Below, piece after piece: positions 34,142 through 43,418 of a stretch of DNA of 64,000 bases. The notes under the pieces are model-generated. The model saw nothing but the letters and a program-made list of their open reading frames with translations. It did not search any database and had not been told where the DNA came from. The DNA is taken from positions 1 through 64,000 of the forward strand of contig CALUPG010000012.1 in NCBI GenBank assembly GCA_944322565.1. Direction: 5' to 3'. How positions within the stretch are numbered: the stretch's first letter is position 1; each line of letters begins with the position of its first letter. Both the position numbers and the translations under genes were made by a program. The DNA comes from an uncultured Bacteroidales bacterium. Its GTDB lineage: Bacteria > Bacteroidota > Bacteroidia > Bacteroidales > UBA932.

Positions 34142-35053
34142 ATGGATACTAAAATGAACATACAGCCGGCGTCTGTCTTTCCGAAAGGATACAGCCGGCG
34201 CAAACGCCGCTCCCAGACGGTGGCTTTCGCCGTGTTCCGGGTCCTGAGCCTTTTCATTGTCTTGATTCTGTTCGCCATACTCGGGTTCATCATCTGGAAG
34301 GGAGCCGGAGTCCTCAGCTGGGATTTCCTGACCAAGGCACCGTCGGACGGGATGACTTCAGGAGGAATCTTTCCCGCCATAGTCGGTACTCTTCTGCTCA
34401 TGCTCGGCAGCGCCGCAGTCGCATTCCCTATAGGTATCATGAGCGGAGTATACATGAATGAATACGCCTCCAAGACCGGATGGGCCGTGAAATTCATCAG
34501 GCTCATGACAAATAATCTCAGCGGAGTCCCGTCCATAGTCTTCGGTCTTTTCGGCATGGCCCTTTTCGTGAAATATCTCGGATTCGGGGACAGTATCATA
34601 GCAGGTTCCCTGACCCTCGGACTGCTGTCCCTGCCTCTTGTCATAAGGACTACTGAAGAAGCCCTGAAAGATATTCCGGACGGAATCCGTGAGGGCAGTC
34701 TTGCCCTCGGGGCAACCAAGCTCCAGACTATATGGAAAGTCGTGCTGCCGATGGGAATGCCTCGTATCATCACAGGACTGATTCTGTCTCTCGGACGGGT
34801 TTCAGGTGAGACTGCTCCTATTCTCTTTACTTGTGCGGCATACTTTTTCCCCCAGCTTCCGACCTCTGTATTTGACCAGTGCATGGCCCTCCCGTACCAT
34901 CTCTATGTCATATCGACAAGCGGCACCGACATTGAGGCCCAGCAGCCCATAGCATACGGGACAGCCCTCGTGCTGATACTGATTGTCCTGATTATAAGTC
35001 TTGTCGCGGGATTTCTCCGCAGGTATTTCGAAAAGCGTCTTAAAATCAAGTGA
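34142..35053 (+). CDS. pstA: Phosphate ABC transporter permease PstA
   Basis: 303 residues, six membrane spans. PstA features: WDFLTKAPSDGMTSGGIFPAIVGT, PIGIMSGVYMNEYA, NLSGVPSIVFGLFGMALFV, EAA loop IREGSLALGATKLQTIWKVVLP, and GRVSGETAPILFT. Starts 3 nt after pstC. It pairs with PstC to form the channel. Confidence 0.95.
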   Translation: MDTKMNIQPASVFPKGYSRRKRRSQTVAFAVFRVLSLFIVLILFAILGFIIWKGAGVLSWDFLTKAPSDGMTSGGIFPAIVGTLLLMLGSAAVAFPIGIMSGVYMNEYASKTGWAVKFIRLMTNNLSGVPSIVFGLFGMALFVKYLGFGDSIIAGSLTLGLLSLPLVIRTTEEALKDIPDGIREGSLALGATKLQTIWKVVLPMGMPRIITGLILSLGRVSGETAPILFTCAAYFFPQLPTSVFDQCMALPYHLYVISTSGTDIEAQQPIAYGTALVLILIVLIISLVAGFLRRYFEKRLKIK

Positions 35054-35092
35054 CAATAATTTCAATTGCTTATCACTGAAAATACATACAAT

Positions 35093-35845
35093 ATGGAAAA
35101 AATAGAAGCCAAAGATGTGAATTTCTATTATGGCGACTTCCACGCACTGAAGGGCATATCAATGAATATTCCCCAGAATAAGGTGGTGGCATTCATCGGA
35201 CCGTCCGGATGCGGCAAGTCGACATTCCTGCGTCTGTTCAACCGGATGAACGACCTCGTTCCGGGAGCCAGGCTTGAGGGAAAGATTCTCATTGACGGGC
35301 AGGATATTTATGGCAAGGGAGTGCAGGTGGACGAACTCCGCAAGAATGTCGGCATGGTATTCCAACGCCCGAATCCGTTCCCGAAAAGCATTTTTGACAA
35401 CATCGCATACGGACTGCGCGTGAACGGCATCAGGGACAAGGCGTTTATTGAACATAAGGTTGAAGAGTCCCTCCGTGGGGCCGCCTTGTGGGATGAAGTC
35501 AAGGACAAGCTTAATGCGTCTGCATACGCCCTTTCCGGAGGACAGCAGCAGAGGCTTTGTATTGCCCGTGCCATGGCTGTGTCCCCGTCAGTCCTTCTGA
35601 TGGACGAGCCGGCTTCCGCCCTTGACCCTATATCCACAGCCAAGGTAGAAGAGCTGATATGTGAGCTCCGGGACAAGGTGACTATAGTCATTGTGACCCA
35701 CAACATGCAGCAGGCCTCGAGGGTAAGCGACAAGACAGCTTTCTTCTACATGGGAGAAATGATTGAATACGATGACACCAAAGTCATATTCACGACTCCG
35801 CATAAGGAAGCAACTCAAAATTATATAACCGGCCGTTTCGGTTAG
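35093..35845 (+). CDS. pstB: Phosphate ABC transporter ATPase PstB
   Basis: 250 residues. Walker [10 protein letters not shown], family-specific [23 protein letters not shown]-loop [22 protein letters not shown], signature [14 protein letters not shown], Walker [13 protein letters not shown], and the H-loop [11 protein letters not shown]. Start at 35093 ([14 protein letters not shown]) fits homologues; the frame opens slightly upstream. 39 nt after pstA. Confidence 0.96.
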   Translation: MEKIEAKDVNFYYGDFHALKGISMNIPQNKVVAFIGPSGCGKSTFLRLFNRMNDLVPGARLEGKILIDGQDIYGKGVQVDELRKNVGMVFQRPNPFPKSIFDNIAYGLRVNGIRDKAFIEHKVEESLRGAALWDEVKDKLNASAYALSGGQQQRLCIARAMAVSPSVLLMDEPASALDPISTAKVEELICELRDKVTIVIVTHNMQQASRVSDKTAFFYMGEMIEYDDTKVIFTTPHKEATQNYITGRFG

Positions 35846-35888
35846 CGGCCAAGATTTCAGACTCAATTCCAAAATTCCAGACTTGATT

Positions 35889-36554
35889 ATGGTTAAATTC
35901 ATAGAATCAGAGCTTATGCAGCTGCGCAGCGAAGTGTACCAGATGTGGACACTCGTGTGCAACCAGATGGACCAGGCAAGGCAGGCCGTGCTTGGAATGA
36001 ACAAGGACATAGCTTCTCAGGTGATGGTCCGCGAGCGCAGGGTTGATGCCTTCGAGCTCAAGATTGACAGTGATGTGGAGGACTTCATTGCATTGTATTC
36101 GCCTGTTGCCGTCGATCTTCGTTTTGTGCTTGCGATGCTCAAGATAAACAATGACCTTGAGCGTATCGGTGACTATGCCGACGGGATTGCCCGCTTTGTC
36201 AGGGATTCTGATGCGGAGACGCTTTGTGATGAACTTGTGGAGGACCTCCGCCTTAAGGAAATGTTTTCCGGTGTCCTGGAAATGATGAAGGACCTGCAGC
36301 AGGCACTCATCGATGAGGATCCGGTAAAGGCGACTTCTGTCATATCGATGGATGACAGTCTTGACAAAATAAAGTCAGCGTCCACTGGCATACTGGTCCG
36401 CTATGCAACTGAACATCCGGACTCGATGGCGCTGTGCATGGGTCTCGGCGGGGTTTTCCGCAAACTTGAACGCACAGGTGACCACCTTACCAACATCGCT
36501 GAGGAAATCGTATTCTTCATTGATGCAAAGGTGCTCAAGCATACGGCTGAATAA
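35889..36554 (+). CDS. phoU: Phosphate signalling protein PhoU
   Basis: 221 residues, two three-helix PhoU repeats: QVMVRERRVDAFELKIDSDV..IALYSPVAVDLRFVLAMLKINNDLERIGDYAD in the first and GLGGVFRKLERTGDHLTNIAEEI in the second, with the E/D-x-x-x-D metal motifs intact. It down-regulates Pst uptake and phosphate signalling. Start at 35889 (MVKFIESEL). The 3' end overlaps the convergent MFS gene by 20 nt. Confidence 0.94.
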   Translation: MVKFIESELMQLRSEVYQMWTLVCNQMDQARQAVLGMNKDIASQVMVRERRVDAFELKIDSDVEDFIALYSPVAVDLRFVLAMLKINNDLERIGDYADGIARFVRDSDAETLCDELVEDLRLKEMFSGVLEMMKDLQQALIDEDPVKATSVISMDDSLDKIKSASTGILVRYATEHPDSMALCMGLGGVFRKLERTGDHLTNIAEEIVFFIDAKVLKHTAE

Positions 36555-37734
36555 TCTTCCTGAATCTGCTGCCTGATACGGCGGCCCTGGCACAGACACA
36601 GGATAACAGTGAAAATGTCAGGAAGAGGATGCCTGCAGTCACCGTCATCTCTCCCATCCCGACTATCGGAGAAACAATTCCTCCGAATAGGAATCCGGCC
36701 ACACCGAGGAGGGCGGAGGCAATTCCGGCATTCTTCTGTTCGCTCTCCATTGCAAGGGCATTGGATGCGGTGAAGGACATCCCAGTCATCCCGAGAAGTA
36801 AGAACAGAAGCGCTTCATAGAGCCAGAATCCGCATCCTGACACAAGTGCAATGCACAGGATGATGCTGATGGCGAGCATTCCGTCTCCGGACACGGTGAG
36901 GGCTTTCTTCATGCTTCTGAACCGCGAAGCAAGGGCGGAAGTCACGGCCATGGCTATGGCGTTTGCCCCGAATATAAGGCTGAACATCAGCTGGGATATG
37001 CAGAAATGTTCCTGCATTATGAACGGGGCAGATGCGACATTAATGAAAATGATGGCCATTGTGAGACCGTACTGAAGTATATAGGTGAGGTATTTCCTGT
37101 TGTGAAGAACTTCCCTGAATCCTCCCAGAAATACATCTCTGCTGTTCTTCTTCATTTTTGAGCCAGACAGCGGCTCATGCATCCTGATGCTTCCTGCCAG
37201 CAGTCCGGCTCCGAGCAGCAGCAGGCACCAGAAGATGCCTTTCCACCCGCTTATCCCTGCGGCAATACCTCCGGCAACAGGGGCCGCTACGGTCGCTATC
37301 CCGTTGATTGCTCCGATGAGTCCGAGCATGGTGGCCAGTTCCGAGGCTGAATATTTGTCTGTTGCTATTGACCGTGACAGAACGACTGCCCCTGAGCCTG
37401 CAAATCCCTGCAGAAGTCTCATTGCTATGAACTGTGAGATATTGGATGCAAGGATGCAGCCGGCAGTGGAGAGCAGGAAAAGAGACAGGGCGATTATCAG
37501 CGGCTTGCGCCGTCCGTAGCGGTCACTCAACGGGCCGAAAATCAGCTGTCCTACGGCAAGTCCGACCATGCTTGCGGTCAGTCCGAGCTGTACCATTGAA
37601 GAGGATGTACTGAAGTACCCGGTCATTTCCGGCAGTGTGGGCAGGTACATGTCCATGACGAACGGCCCGAAGGCGCTCAGCGTCCCCAGGTAAATAAGCA
37701 TGAACAGTTTCGAATTCTTTCTCCTCAGTTTCAT
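36535..37734 (-). CDS. Bcr/CflA-type MFS multidrug transporter
   Basis: 399 residues, 12 predicted spans. Drug:H+ antiporter-1 features: FMLIYLGTLSAFGPFVMDMYLPTLPEM (span 1 motif with D), motif A GQLIFGPLSDRYGRRKPLII, motif C-like GAINGIATVAAPVAGGIAA. Likely exports small toxic compounds; substrate unknown. Start at 37734 (MKLRRKNSKLF) chosen, as the upstream in-frame region is basic, unlike the family, and contains the promoter. A 7-bp hairpin (37763-37769 with 37777-37783) lies in its leader. Confidence 0.88.
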   Translation of the reverse strand: MKLRRKNSKLFMLIYLGTLSAFGPFVMDMYLPTLPEMTGYFSTSSSMVQLGLTASMVGLAVGQLIFGPLSDRYGRRKPLIIALSLFLLSTAGCILASNISQFIAMRLLQGFAGSGAVVLSRSIATDKYSASELATMLGLIGAINGIATVAAPVAGGIAAGISGWKGIFWCLLLLGAGLLAGSIRMHEPLSGSKMKKNSRDVFLGGFREVLHNRKYLTYILQYGLTMAIIFINVASAPFIMQEHFCISQLMFSLIFGANAIAMAVTSALASRFRSMKKALTVSGDGMLAISIILCIALVSGCGFWLYEALLFLLLGMTGMSFTASNALAMESEQKNAGIASALLGVAGFLFGGIVSPIVGMGEMTVTAGILFLTFSLLSCVCARAAVSGSRFRKIIQPYA

Positions 37735-37784
37735 TTCAATCCTTGTTCCCGGCGGTCTCCTTGCCCGGATTTCTTTTCCGGGCG

Positions 37785-37792
37785 CAAAAATA
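37785..37792 (-). promoter_or_regulatory. -7 box TATTTTTG for MFS transporter
   Basis: Minus-strand TATTTTTG matches TAnnTTTG, 51 nt before the ATG at 37734, leaving a short leader with a GCCCGGA/TCCGGGC hairpin. Confidence 0.45.
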
Positions 37793-37878
37793 TCAGATAA
37801 GAATATCACAATCCATTTCTTAAAAAGTACAAAACATTTCATTTTCGGAAAAAGAGGAAAATATTTTCCATTTCTTAT

Positions 37879-37886
37879 TATCTTTG
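37879..37886 (+). promoter_or_regulatory. -7 box TATCTTTG for trpS
   Basis: Exact consensus match, 24 nt before the trpS ATG at 37911. Confidence 0.55.
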
Positions 37887-37910
37887 CGTCCTCATGAAAA
37901 AAATCGTGAA

Positions 37911-38996
37911 ATGAAAAAGATAATTTTGACAGGAGACCGTCCTACCGGCCGGCTGCACCTCGGACATTATGTCGGGTCATTGAAAAGAAGAGTTGAACTT
38001 CAGAATTCCGGAGAATACGAGAAGGTTTTCATAATGATAGCCGATGCCCAGGCCCTCACGGACAATGCCGACAATCCTGAAAAAATCAGGCAGAACATCA
38101 TAGAAGTTGCACTGGATTATCTTTCCTGCGGCCTTGACCCCGCAAAAAGCACGATTTTCATACAGTCACAGATAGCTGAACTGTGTGAACTTGCATTCTA
38201 TTACATGAATCTTGTGACCGTCTCGCGTCTGCAGCGCAATCCTACTGTCAAGACAGAGATTCAGATGCGCAATTTCGAGACCAGCATTCCGGTGGGCTTC
38301 TTTACCTATCCTGTAAGCCAGGCCTCGGACATCACTGCTTTCAGGGCTACGACAGTCCCGGCAGGCGAAGATCAGGAGCCGATGGTGGAGCAGACACGTG
38401 AAATCGTGCGCAAGTTCAATTCCGTCTATGGCGAGACCCTGGTGGAGCCTGAGATTCTTCTTCCGGAAAACTGCGTGTGCCAGCGGCTTCCGGGCACAGA
38501 CGGCAAGGCGAAGATGAGCAAGTCCCTTGGCAACTGCATCTATCTTTCCGACACTGCGGAAGATGTGCGGAAAAAAGTCATGAGCATGTACACCGATCCC
38601 GGACATATCAGGATTGAGGACCCGGGAAAGATAGAAGGAAATACTGTATTCACATATCTCGATGCATTCAGCAGGCCGGAGCACTTCGCCGAATTTCTTC
38701 CGGACTATGCTTCTCTTGATGAACTCAAGGCGCACTACAGGCGCGGCGGCCTCGGAGATGTGAAGGTCAAGAAATTCCTCAACAGCATTCTCCAGCAGGA
38801 ACTTGAGCCCATAAGGGCCAGGCGCAGGGAATTTGAACAGGATATCCCGGGCGTCTACAGGATGCTGAAGGAGGGGAGTGACGCAGCCCGGCAAGTCGCC
38901 GCTTCAACTCTTGCCGATGTCCGCAGGGCCATGCGCATCAACTATTTTGAAGATGAAGAGCTGATAGCTTCCCAGGCAGCCCGCTTTTCCCGCTGA
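37911..38996 (+). CDS. trpS: Tryptophanyl-tRNA synthetase
   Basis: 361 residues. Class-I aminoacyl-tRNA synthetase: [18 protein letters not shown] carries the HIGH-type motif (HLGH), [13 protein letters not shown] the KMSKS loop. Blocks [23 protein letters not shown] and [17 protein letters not shown] are specific to TrpRS. Start at 37911 (MKKIILTGD). Confidence 0.96.
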   Translation: MKKIILTGDRPTGRLHLGHYVGSLKRRVELQNSGEYEKVFIMIADAQALTDNADNPEKIRQNIIEVALDYLSCGLDPAKSTIFIQSQIAELCELAFYYMNLVTVSRLQRNPTVKTEIQMRNFETSIPVGFFTYPVSQASDITAFRATTVPAGEDQEPMVEQTREIVRKFNSVYGETLVEPEILLPENCVCQRLPGTDGKAKMSKSLGNCIYLSDTAEDVRKKVMSMYTDPGHIRIEDPGKIEGNTVFTYLDAFSRPEHFAEFLPDYASLDELKAHYRRGGLGDVKVKKFLNSILQQELEPIRARRREFEQDIPGVYRMLKEGSDAARQVAASTLADVRRAMRINYFEDEELIASQAARFSR

Positions 38997-39036
38997 CCGG
39001 GCAGCCCGGCTGCTTCACAGACCTTCTGGCCCGAAG

Positions 39037-39906
39037 ATGCAATCAATGGACGGAGTTCCCATACCTGCCGTAAGCCCCGACACCAGCCGTCTCCGGTATG
39101 AGGAGACGGACCTTTCATCTCTGCAGGGCAATCCGGTGCATTTTCTCTGCGGCATCTATCTGATCTGCGTCAGGGGCGAATGTGTCGTGTCGACAGGGGC
39201 GGAGAACTTTTTTCTCAGCGGAGAAACTGAGCTTATCTTTCTGGCCGGCACCCTGCTCGAGCGGATTTCCGCCACAGCGGATTTTAAGGCCAGGGTACTT
39301 TTTATTCCGAAAGATGTCTACCTGAAGGCCATGCTCCCGATAGACACACCTTATCTTAACTATGCCGACGAGCACCCGTGCTACAAGCATACGGGAGATG
39401 TCCGCAGCCGCATGACATGGAAACAGGTCTGCGTATGGATGGACACGGCAAAGATGCTTTTTTCAGGCCACTGCCGCACCCAGTTCCCGGACCTCATGGA
39501 GCTGGACTATCTCCAGGCCTTCCTGATATGGCTCTTCGGCACAGTGCCGGAGAAACTCGTGGACCAGAGCCCGTCGTCGCGCATGCAGCTGATCTGCCGG
39601 CATTTCCTGCAGCTTTTGAGGGAACATGCTTCAAGGGAGCATTCGGCGTCATTCTATGCTGCCAGGCTCTGCATATCCCCGCGGTATCTGCATATGTCCA
39701 CAACCTTGTGCCTGAACGGCAAGTCTCCCAAGCAGCTCATCGAAGACCAGCTTCTTTCCGAGATTCAGGTTCTTCTCAATGACCTCACTCTGACCGTCAC
39801 CGAAATAGCCGAACGCCTCCATTTCCCGGACCAGTCCTACCTCACCCGTTTCTTCAAGCGCCGCACAGGAATGTCTCCCAGGGAGTACAGGCAGAGAAAA
39901 GGCTGA
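39037..39906 (+). CDS. AraC-family transcriptional regulator
   Basis: 289 residues: an N-terminal cupin-like sensing region (VVSTGAENFFLSGETELIFLAG) and a C-terminal double helix-turn-helix (YAARLCISPRYLHMSTTLCLNGKSPKQ and EIAERLHFPDQSYLTRFFKRRTGMSPREYRQR). Ligand and targets unknown. It starts 40 nt after trpS; the next gene downstream, the C10 protease, has its own promoter 45 nt after this stop and is a possible target (inference). Confidence 0.88.
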   Translation: MQSMDGVPIPAVSPDTSRLRYEETDLSSLQGNPVHFLCGIYLICVRGECVVSTGAENFFLSGETELIFLAGTLLERISATADFKARVLFIPKDVYLKAMLPIDTPYLNYADEHPCYKHTGDVRSRMTWKQVCVWMDTAKMLFSGHCRTQFPDLMELDYLQAFLIWLFGTVPEKLVDQSPSSRMQLICRHFLQLLREHASREHSASFYAARLCISPRYLHMSTTLCLNGKSPKQLIEDQLLSEIQVLLNDLTLTVTEIAERLHFPDQSYLTRFFKRRTGMSPREYRQRKG

Positions 39907-39928
39907 ATATAAAACATCATCCGGAGTG

Positions 39929-39958
39929 TTGCAGATAACCGATTTTCTATTATCTTTG
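39929..39958 (+). promoter_or_regulatory. Promoter of C10 protease gene (TTG-N19-TATCTTTG)
   Basis: TTG at 39929-39931 and TATCTTTG at 39951-39958, spacing 19 nt, a full match to the Bacteroidota promoter layout. The start codon is 84 nt further down. Confidence 0.6.
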
Positions 39959-40042
39959 TGACCTTTGGGTTGAGGAGGTTTTTGTGCCGCCACGGCGGTA
40001 TGGTGTCATCCTCGAAAAATGAACTAATAACTGTTGTCAATC

Positions 40043-42031
40043 ATGAGATACTCTTTTATGGCGGTTCTGCTGCTTCTGCCGTCTGTGCTCTTGGCGGAAA
40101 GCGTGGACAAGAACAGAGCCGGTGCAGTGGCTGACGCGTTCTGGCAGTCATCGCCGCTTACGCGATCTTCTTCAGGACTCGAACTTGTATTTACAAGCGA
40201 CATGCTGGATGCGGCGGCCCCGGCTTCTTCGGTATCCGGAGCAAGGACATCCGCAGCTTCCGGACAGGCTCCGGCATGGTATGTCTATGCCAATCCTTCC
40301 GGTCCCGGCTTTGTGATTGTGTCCGGAGATGATGTCGCTGAGCCTGTACTCGGGTATTCGTATGAAAGTGAATTTCCTGGAGGGCAGCTTCCTCCTAATT
40401 TCAGAGACTGGCTCGTGCATGCCGGCGACCAGATAGAGGCTGCGAGAGCTCTTGGCATCACGGCATCTCCAGAAATCGCCGCAAAGTGGAAAGAAACCCG
40501 TGCCGAAGAGGGCGATGTGGTCATGAGCCTTGAAACAGCGGACTGGGATCAGTCGGCTCCGTATTGGGATCTTTGTCCGAAGATGTACGGCAGGGATACT
40601 TATACCGGATGTACAGCCACTGCTCTTGCCATCGTGATGCGATGGTATAAGTGGCCGGAGAGAGGTGCCGGTTCTGTACCGGGATATACTACCTCGACTT
40701 ATGGCCTGACGGTCGACGGCATACAGCTCGGCCATGAATATGACTGGGACAATATGCCTCTTTCGTACAGCGGATATACTACATCCGAACAGCAGCGTCA
40801 GGTGGCGGTGCTGATGCGGGACTGCGGTGTGATGCTCCAGTCTGACTATTGTCCTGAAGGATCAAGCGGTACGGGGGCGTATCCTCAGGATATCCCCTAT
40901 GTGCTGTCCACATACATGGATTATGACAAATCGGCGCGCTATCTCAACAGAGATGACTATCCTACAGACCAGTGGCTGTCGATGGTCAAGTCGGAACTTG
41001 ACAGGAATGTGCCGGTATATTATTCAGGCTACGGTGACGGTGGCGGACATGCATTCCTGCTTGACGGCTATACTTCCACGGATTATTTCGGGCTCAACTG
41101 GGGCTGGAGCGGTTACTATAACGGCTGGTTCAAGCTTGATGCCCTGGATCCTTCCGGACTCGGAGCCGGTGGCGGTACCGGAGGATTCAATGAGGATCAG
41201 GGCGCAATATTCGGCCTGAAGCAGGATGAAGGCGGAGAATATGTTGACGACATCGGTTTCGCTGAATTTACGGATGACAGCGGCAAGTATTATTACGGAC
41301 TTGAGGCAGACCGTGATGTAGTGAGGAATCAGTCGTTCCGCCTTTCCTACGGATTGCTCTGCAACCGTGGCAGCGCTGATTTTGTCGGAGATTTTCAGCT
41401 TGCCGTAGTCGACCATGAAGGAAATGTCGTCCAGACTCTATCCCAGTGGAGCATCTCTGCTGCTAAGCCTCTTCGCCCAATGTACGGGTATGCGGCGACT
41501 GTTTCCGTTACGGTTACTTGCGCCATTGAATCAGGATATCGAATCCGTGCCCTGTGGCGCAGTGAAAGGAATCCGGAATGGACACCTGCCATGGGCAACG
41601 AGGACAGGGGCTGTGTATGGGATCTTCTCATTGCTGATGAATATACGGAGCCGCTGGATCCGATTGAAGAAACGACATCCTTGACATACAGCAGGAAGGA
41701 CAAGGTTCTCCGCCTGACAGTTCCGGAGGGTGTGACAGTAAGTCTCTTTGATGCCTCCGGCAACGATATAAGCCGGAACTGCCTCGTGGACGGACTTGAT
41801 GTCAGCATCAACACGATGCTCCTTCCTGCAGGCCCTTGCCGTCTTGAACTCTCGAGGGGGACTGAAGTCAAGCGGCTGACATTCGCAATGACTCCTGCCG
41901 AAGAGCCGCTTGGAGCATCTTCAGATGATGCATCATACGGAACGGATGCGGCTGGAGAGGCCGGCACGGAATTTATGCCGGTGTATGAGCCGCTGCCTGA
42001 GCCTGTACCTGTGCCTGCCGTCAACTTATGA
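40043..42031 (+). CDS. C10 family cysteine peptidase (streptopain/SpeB-like)
   Basis: 662 residues. Signal peptide (MRYSFMAVLLLLPSVLLAES), an inhibitory prodomain of SpeB type (PGFVIVSGDDVAEPVLGYS), then the papain-like C10 domain: SAPYWDLCP followed by nucleophile Cys190 in YTGCTATALAIVMRWYKWP, His336 in GDGGGHAFLLDGY, and LNWGWSGYYNGWF. All catalytic elements are intact. A C-terminal beta-rich extension (about 400-620) and a Pro/Glu tail (EPLPEPVPVP) follow. Secreted or surface protease; processing removes the prodomain. Followed at 42087 by a small lipoprotein gene. Related enzymes in Bacteroides and streptococci degrade host proteins. Confidence 0.92.
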   Translation: MRYSFMAVLLLLPSVLLAESVDKNRAGAVADAFWQSSPLTRSSSGLELVFTSDMLDAAAPASSVSGARTSAASGQAPAWYVYANPSGPGFVIVSGDDVAEPVLGYSYESEFPGGQLPPNFRDWLVHAGDQIEAARALGITASPEIAAKWKETRAEEGDVVMSLETADWDQSAPYWDLCPKMYGRDTYTGCTATALAIVMRWYKWPERGAGSVPGYTTSTYGLTVDGIQLGHEYDWDNMPLSYSGYTTSEQQRQVAVLMRDCGVMLQSDYCPEGSSGTGAYPQDIPYVLSTYMDYDKSARYLNRDDYPTDQWLSMVKSELDRNVPVYYSGYGDGGGHAFLLDGYTSTDYFGLNWGWSGYYNGWFKLDALDPSGLGAGGGTGGFNEDQGAIFGLKQDEGGEYVDDIGFAEFTDDSGKYYYGLEADRDVVRNQSFRLSYGLLCNRGSADFVGDFQLAVVDHEGNVVQTLSQWSISAAKPLRPMYGYAATVSVTVTCAIESGYRIRALWRSERNPEWTPAMGNEDRGCVWDLLIADEYTEPLDPIEETTSLTYSRKDKVLRLTVPEGVTVSLFDASGNDISRNCLVDGLDVSINTMLLPAGPCRLELSRGTEVKRLTFAMTPAEEPLGASSDDASYGTDAAGEAGTEFMPVYEPLPEPVPVPAVNL

Positions 42032-42086
42032 TTCGGCGGACGGATTTTGCTGCAGGAAATTATAGAACAAGAAATATTTGAATGTT

Positions 42087-42509
42087 ATGAGAAGAAATAC
42101 ATTGATGTGCATATACAGATTGATGCTGCGTATCCCGCTGCTTCTGCTTGTCCCTCTGTTTTTTGTGGTGACATCATGTGAGCAGGCGGAAGAACCTCTT
42201 CCTCAGGAAAAGCCGGGGGAGGATGAGCCGGAACCTGACCCTGACCCGGAGCCCGAGACCGGACCGGATCAGAAACTGACATTTGTCTTTGTCGGGACTT
42301 CCGCCGACATTCCGCTTATAACAGGTCCGGATTTCAAGGAAGGGACTATTTTCTGGGGAGACGGCATGGAGGAACCATATTCTGAAAATGTCTCACATGA
42401 TTATCCGGGGAACGGCACCTTTGAGGTTGTGGTAGAAACTCAAGATGCCGAAGAAATCCATTTTGACAATATCGCCGGTGTAACAAGCATAGACTTTTCG
42501 GAGTTCTGA
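42087..42509 (+). CDS. Small PKD-like lipoprotein
   Basis: 140 residues. Lipobox FFVVTSC with Cys31, then a Glu/Pro/Asp-rich tether (about 32-63, EPLPQEKPGEDEPEPDPDPE), then one beta-sandwich of about 75 residues with the PKD hallmarks WGDGMEEPYSENVSHDYPGNGTFEVVVET. I do not recognise a specific family. Placed 55 nt after a C10 protease; C10 genes in Bacteroides and streptococci are often next to a cognate inhibitor, so an inhibitor or surface partner role is possible but unproven. Its stop overlaps the menA start (TGATG). Start at 42087; the in-frame TTG at 42078 is weaker. Confidence 0.72.
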   Translation: MRRNTLMCIYRLMLRIPLLLLVPLFFVVTSCEQAEEPLPQEKPGEDEPEPDPDPEPETGPDQKLTFVFVGTSADIPLITGPDFKEGTIFWGDGMEEPYSENVSHDYPGNGTFEVVVETQDAEEIHFDNIAGVTSIDFSEF

Positions 42510-43402
42510 TGCAGAAACATACATTCAAGGATTGGCTTACGGCCATAAGACCGTGGTCATTTCCGGCGTCTGCCATGCCGGTTGCCGTTACTGTCGGATA
42601 TCTGTTTTCTGCCCATGCAGACATCGACTGGACAAATGGAGTCTGGGCCTTGCTGAACATTATTGTTTTTCATGCGGCAGGCAATACCTGGAGCGATTAT
42701 TTTGATTTCCGCAAGAGTGTAGATGCCGATGACACATTCGGCGTAAGGACGCTTGTCTCGGGGCAGTTTGCGCCGAAGGAGATTCTGATCCTCTCGCTGG
42801 CCCTGCTTGCTGCCGCACTTGCCGGAGGCATCGGCCTGCTTCTGCGCACCGGCTTGCCTCTGCTGTATATTGGTCTGGCGGGAGCCGCCTGCTCGGTCTT
42901 CTATCCATTCCTGAAGTATCATGCACTCGGGGACTTTGTCATATTCGCTGCCTACGCCCTGCTTCCAATGCTCGGAACATCGTATGTGTGCATTTCGGAT
43001 TTTGACTGGACTGTGCTTTATCTTGCCGTGCCGGTAGGTCTTATCACGGTGGCCATCCTGCATTGCAACAATACAAGGGACATAGATACGGACAGGCGTG
43101 CTGACATCAGTACCATAGCCATGAGGCTTGGCGGCCGTGTGTCGGTATGGCTCTATTGCATTGAGATTCTTCTTCCTTATGTCTGGCTTGCCGTCTGTGC
43201 TGCGGCGGGGCTTTTCCCTCTGTGGACTCTGCTTGTATGGCTGACCGTCATTCCCGCAATAGGGAATGTGCGCATGGCTGCCGGGTATTTTTCCGACGGC
43301 CCATCTGCAATAGCAGGTCTCGATGAGGCCACGGCCAGGCTGCAGCTGCTTTTCAGCCTTGTGCTCACACTGTCCTTTGTCATTGCCGGCCTGTTTTCGT
43401 GA
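42509..43402 (+). CDS. menA: UbiA-family prenyltransferase, probable 1,4-dihydroxy-2-naphthoate polyprenyltransferase
   Basis: 297 residues, eight or nine membrane spans. Two Asp-rich motifs of the UbiA superfamily: NTWSDYFDFRKSVDADD and NNTRDIDTDRRADI. The opening WLTAIRPWSFPASAMPVAVT is typical of MenA, which attaches a polyprenyl tail to make menaquinone. Other menaquinone genes are not in the window. Translationally coupled to the lipoprotein gene by TGATG, an unusual partnership. Confidence 0.88.
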   Translation: MQKHTFKDWLTAIRPWSFPASAMPVAVTVGYLFSAHADIDWTNGVWALLNIIVFHAAGNTWSDYFDFRKSVDADDTFGVRTLVSGQFAPKEILILSLALLAAALAGGIGLLLRTGLPLLYIGLAGAACSVFYPFLKYHALGDFVIFAAYALLPMLGTSYVCISDFDWTVLYLAVPVGLITVAILHCNNTRDIDTDRRADISTIAMRLGGRVSVWLYCIEILLPYVWLAVCAAAGLFPLWTLLVWLTVIPAIGNVRMAAGYFSDGPSAIAGLDEATARLQLLFSLVLTLSFVIAGLFS

Positions 43403-43418
43403 ATAAAGCATATCACGC

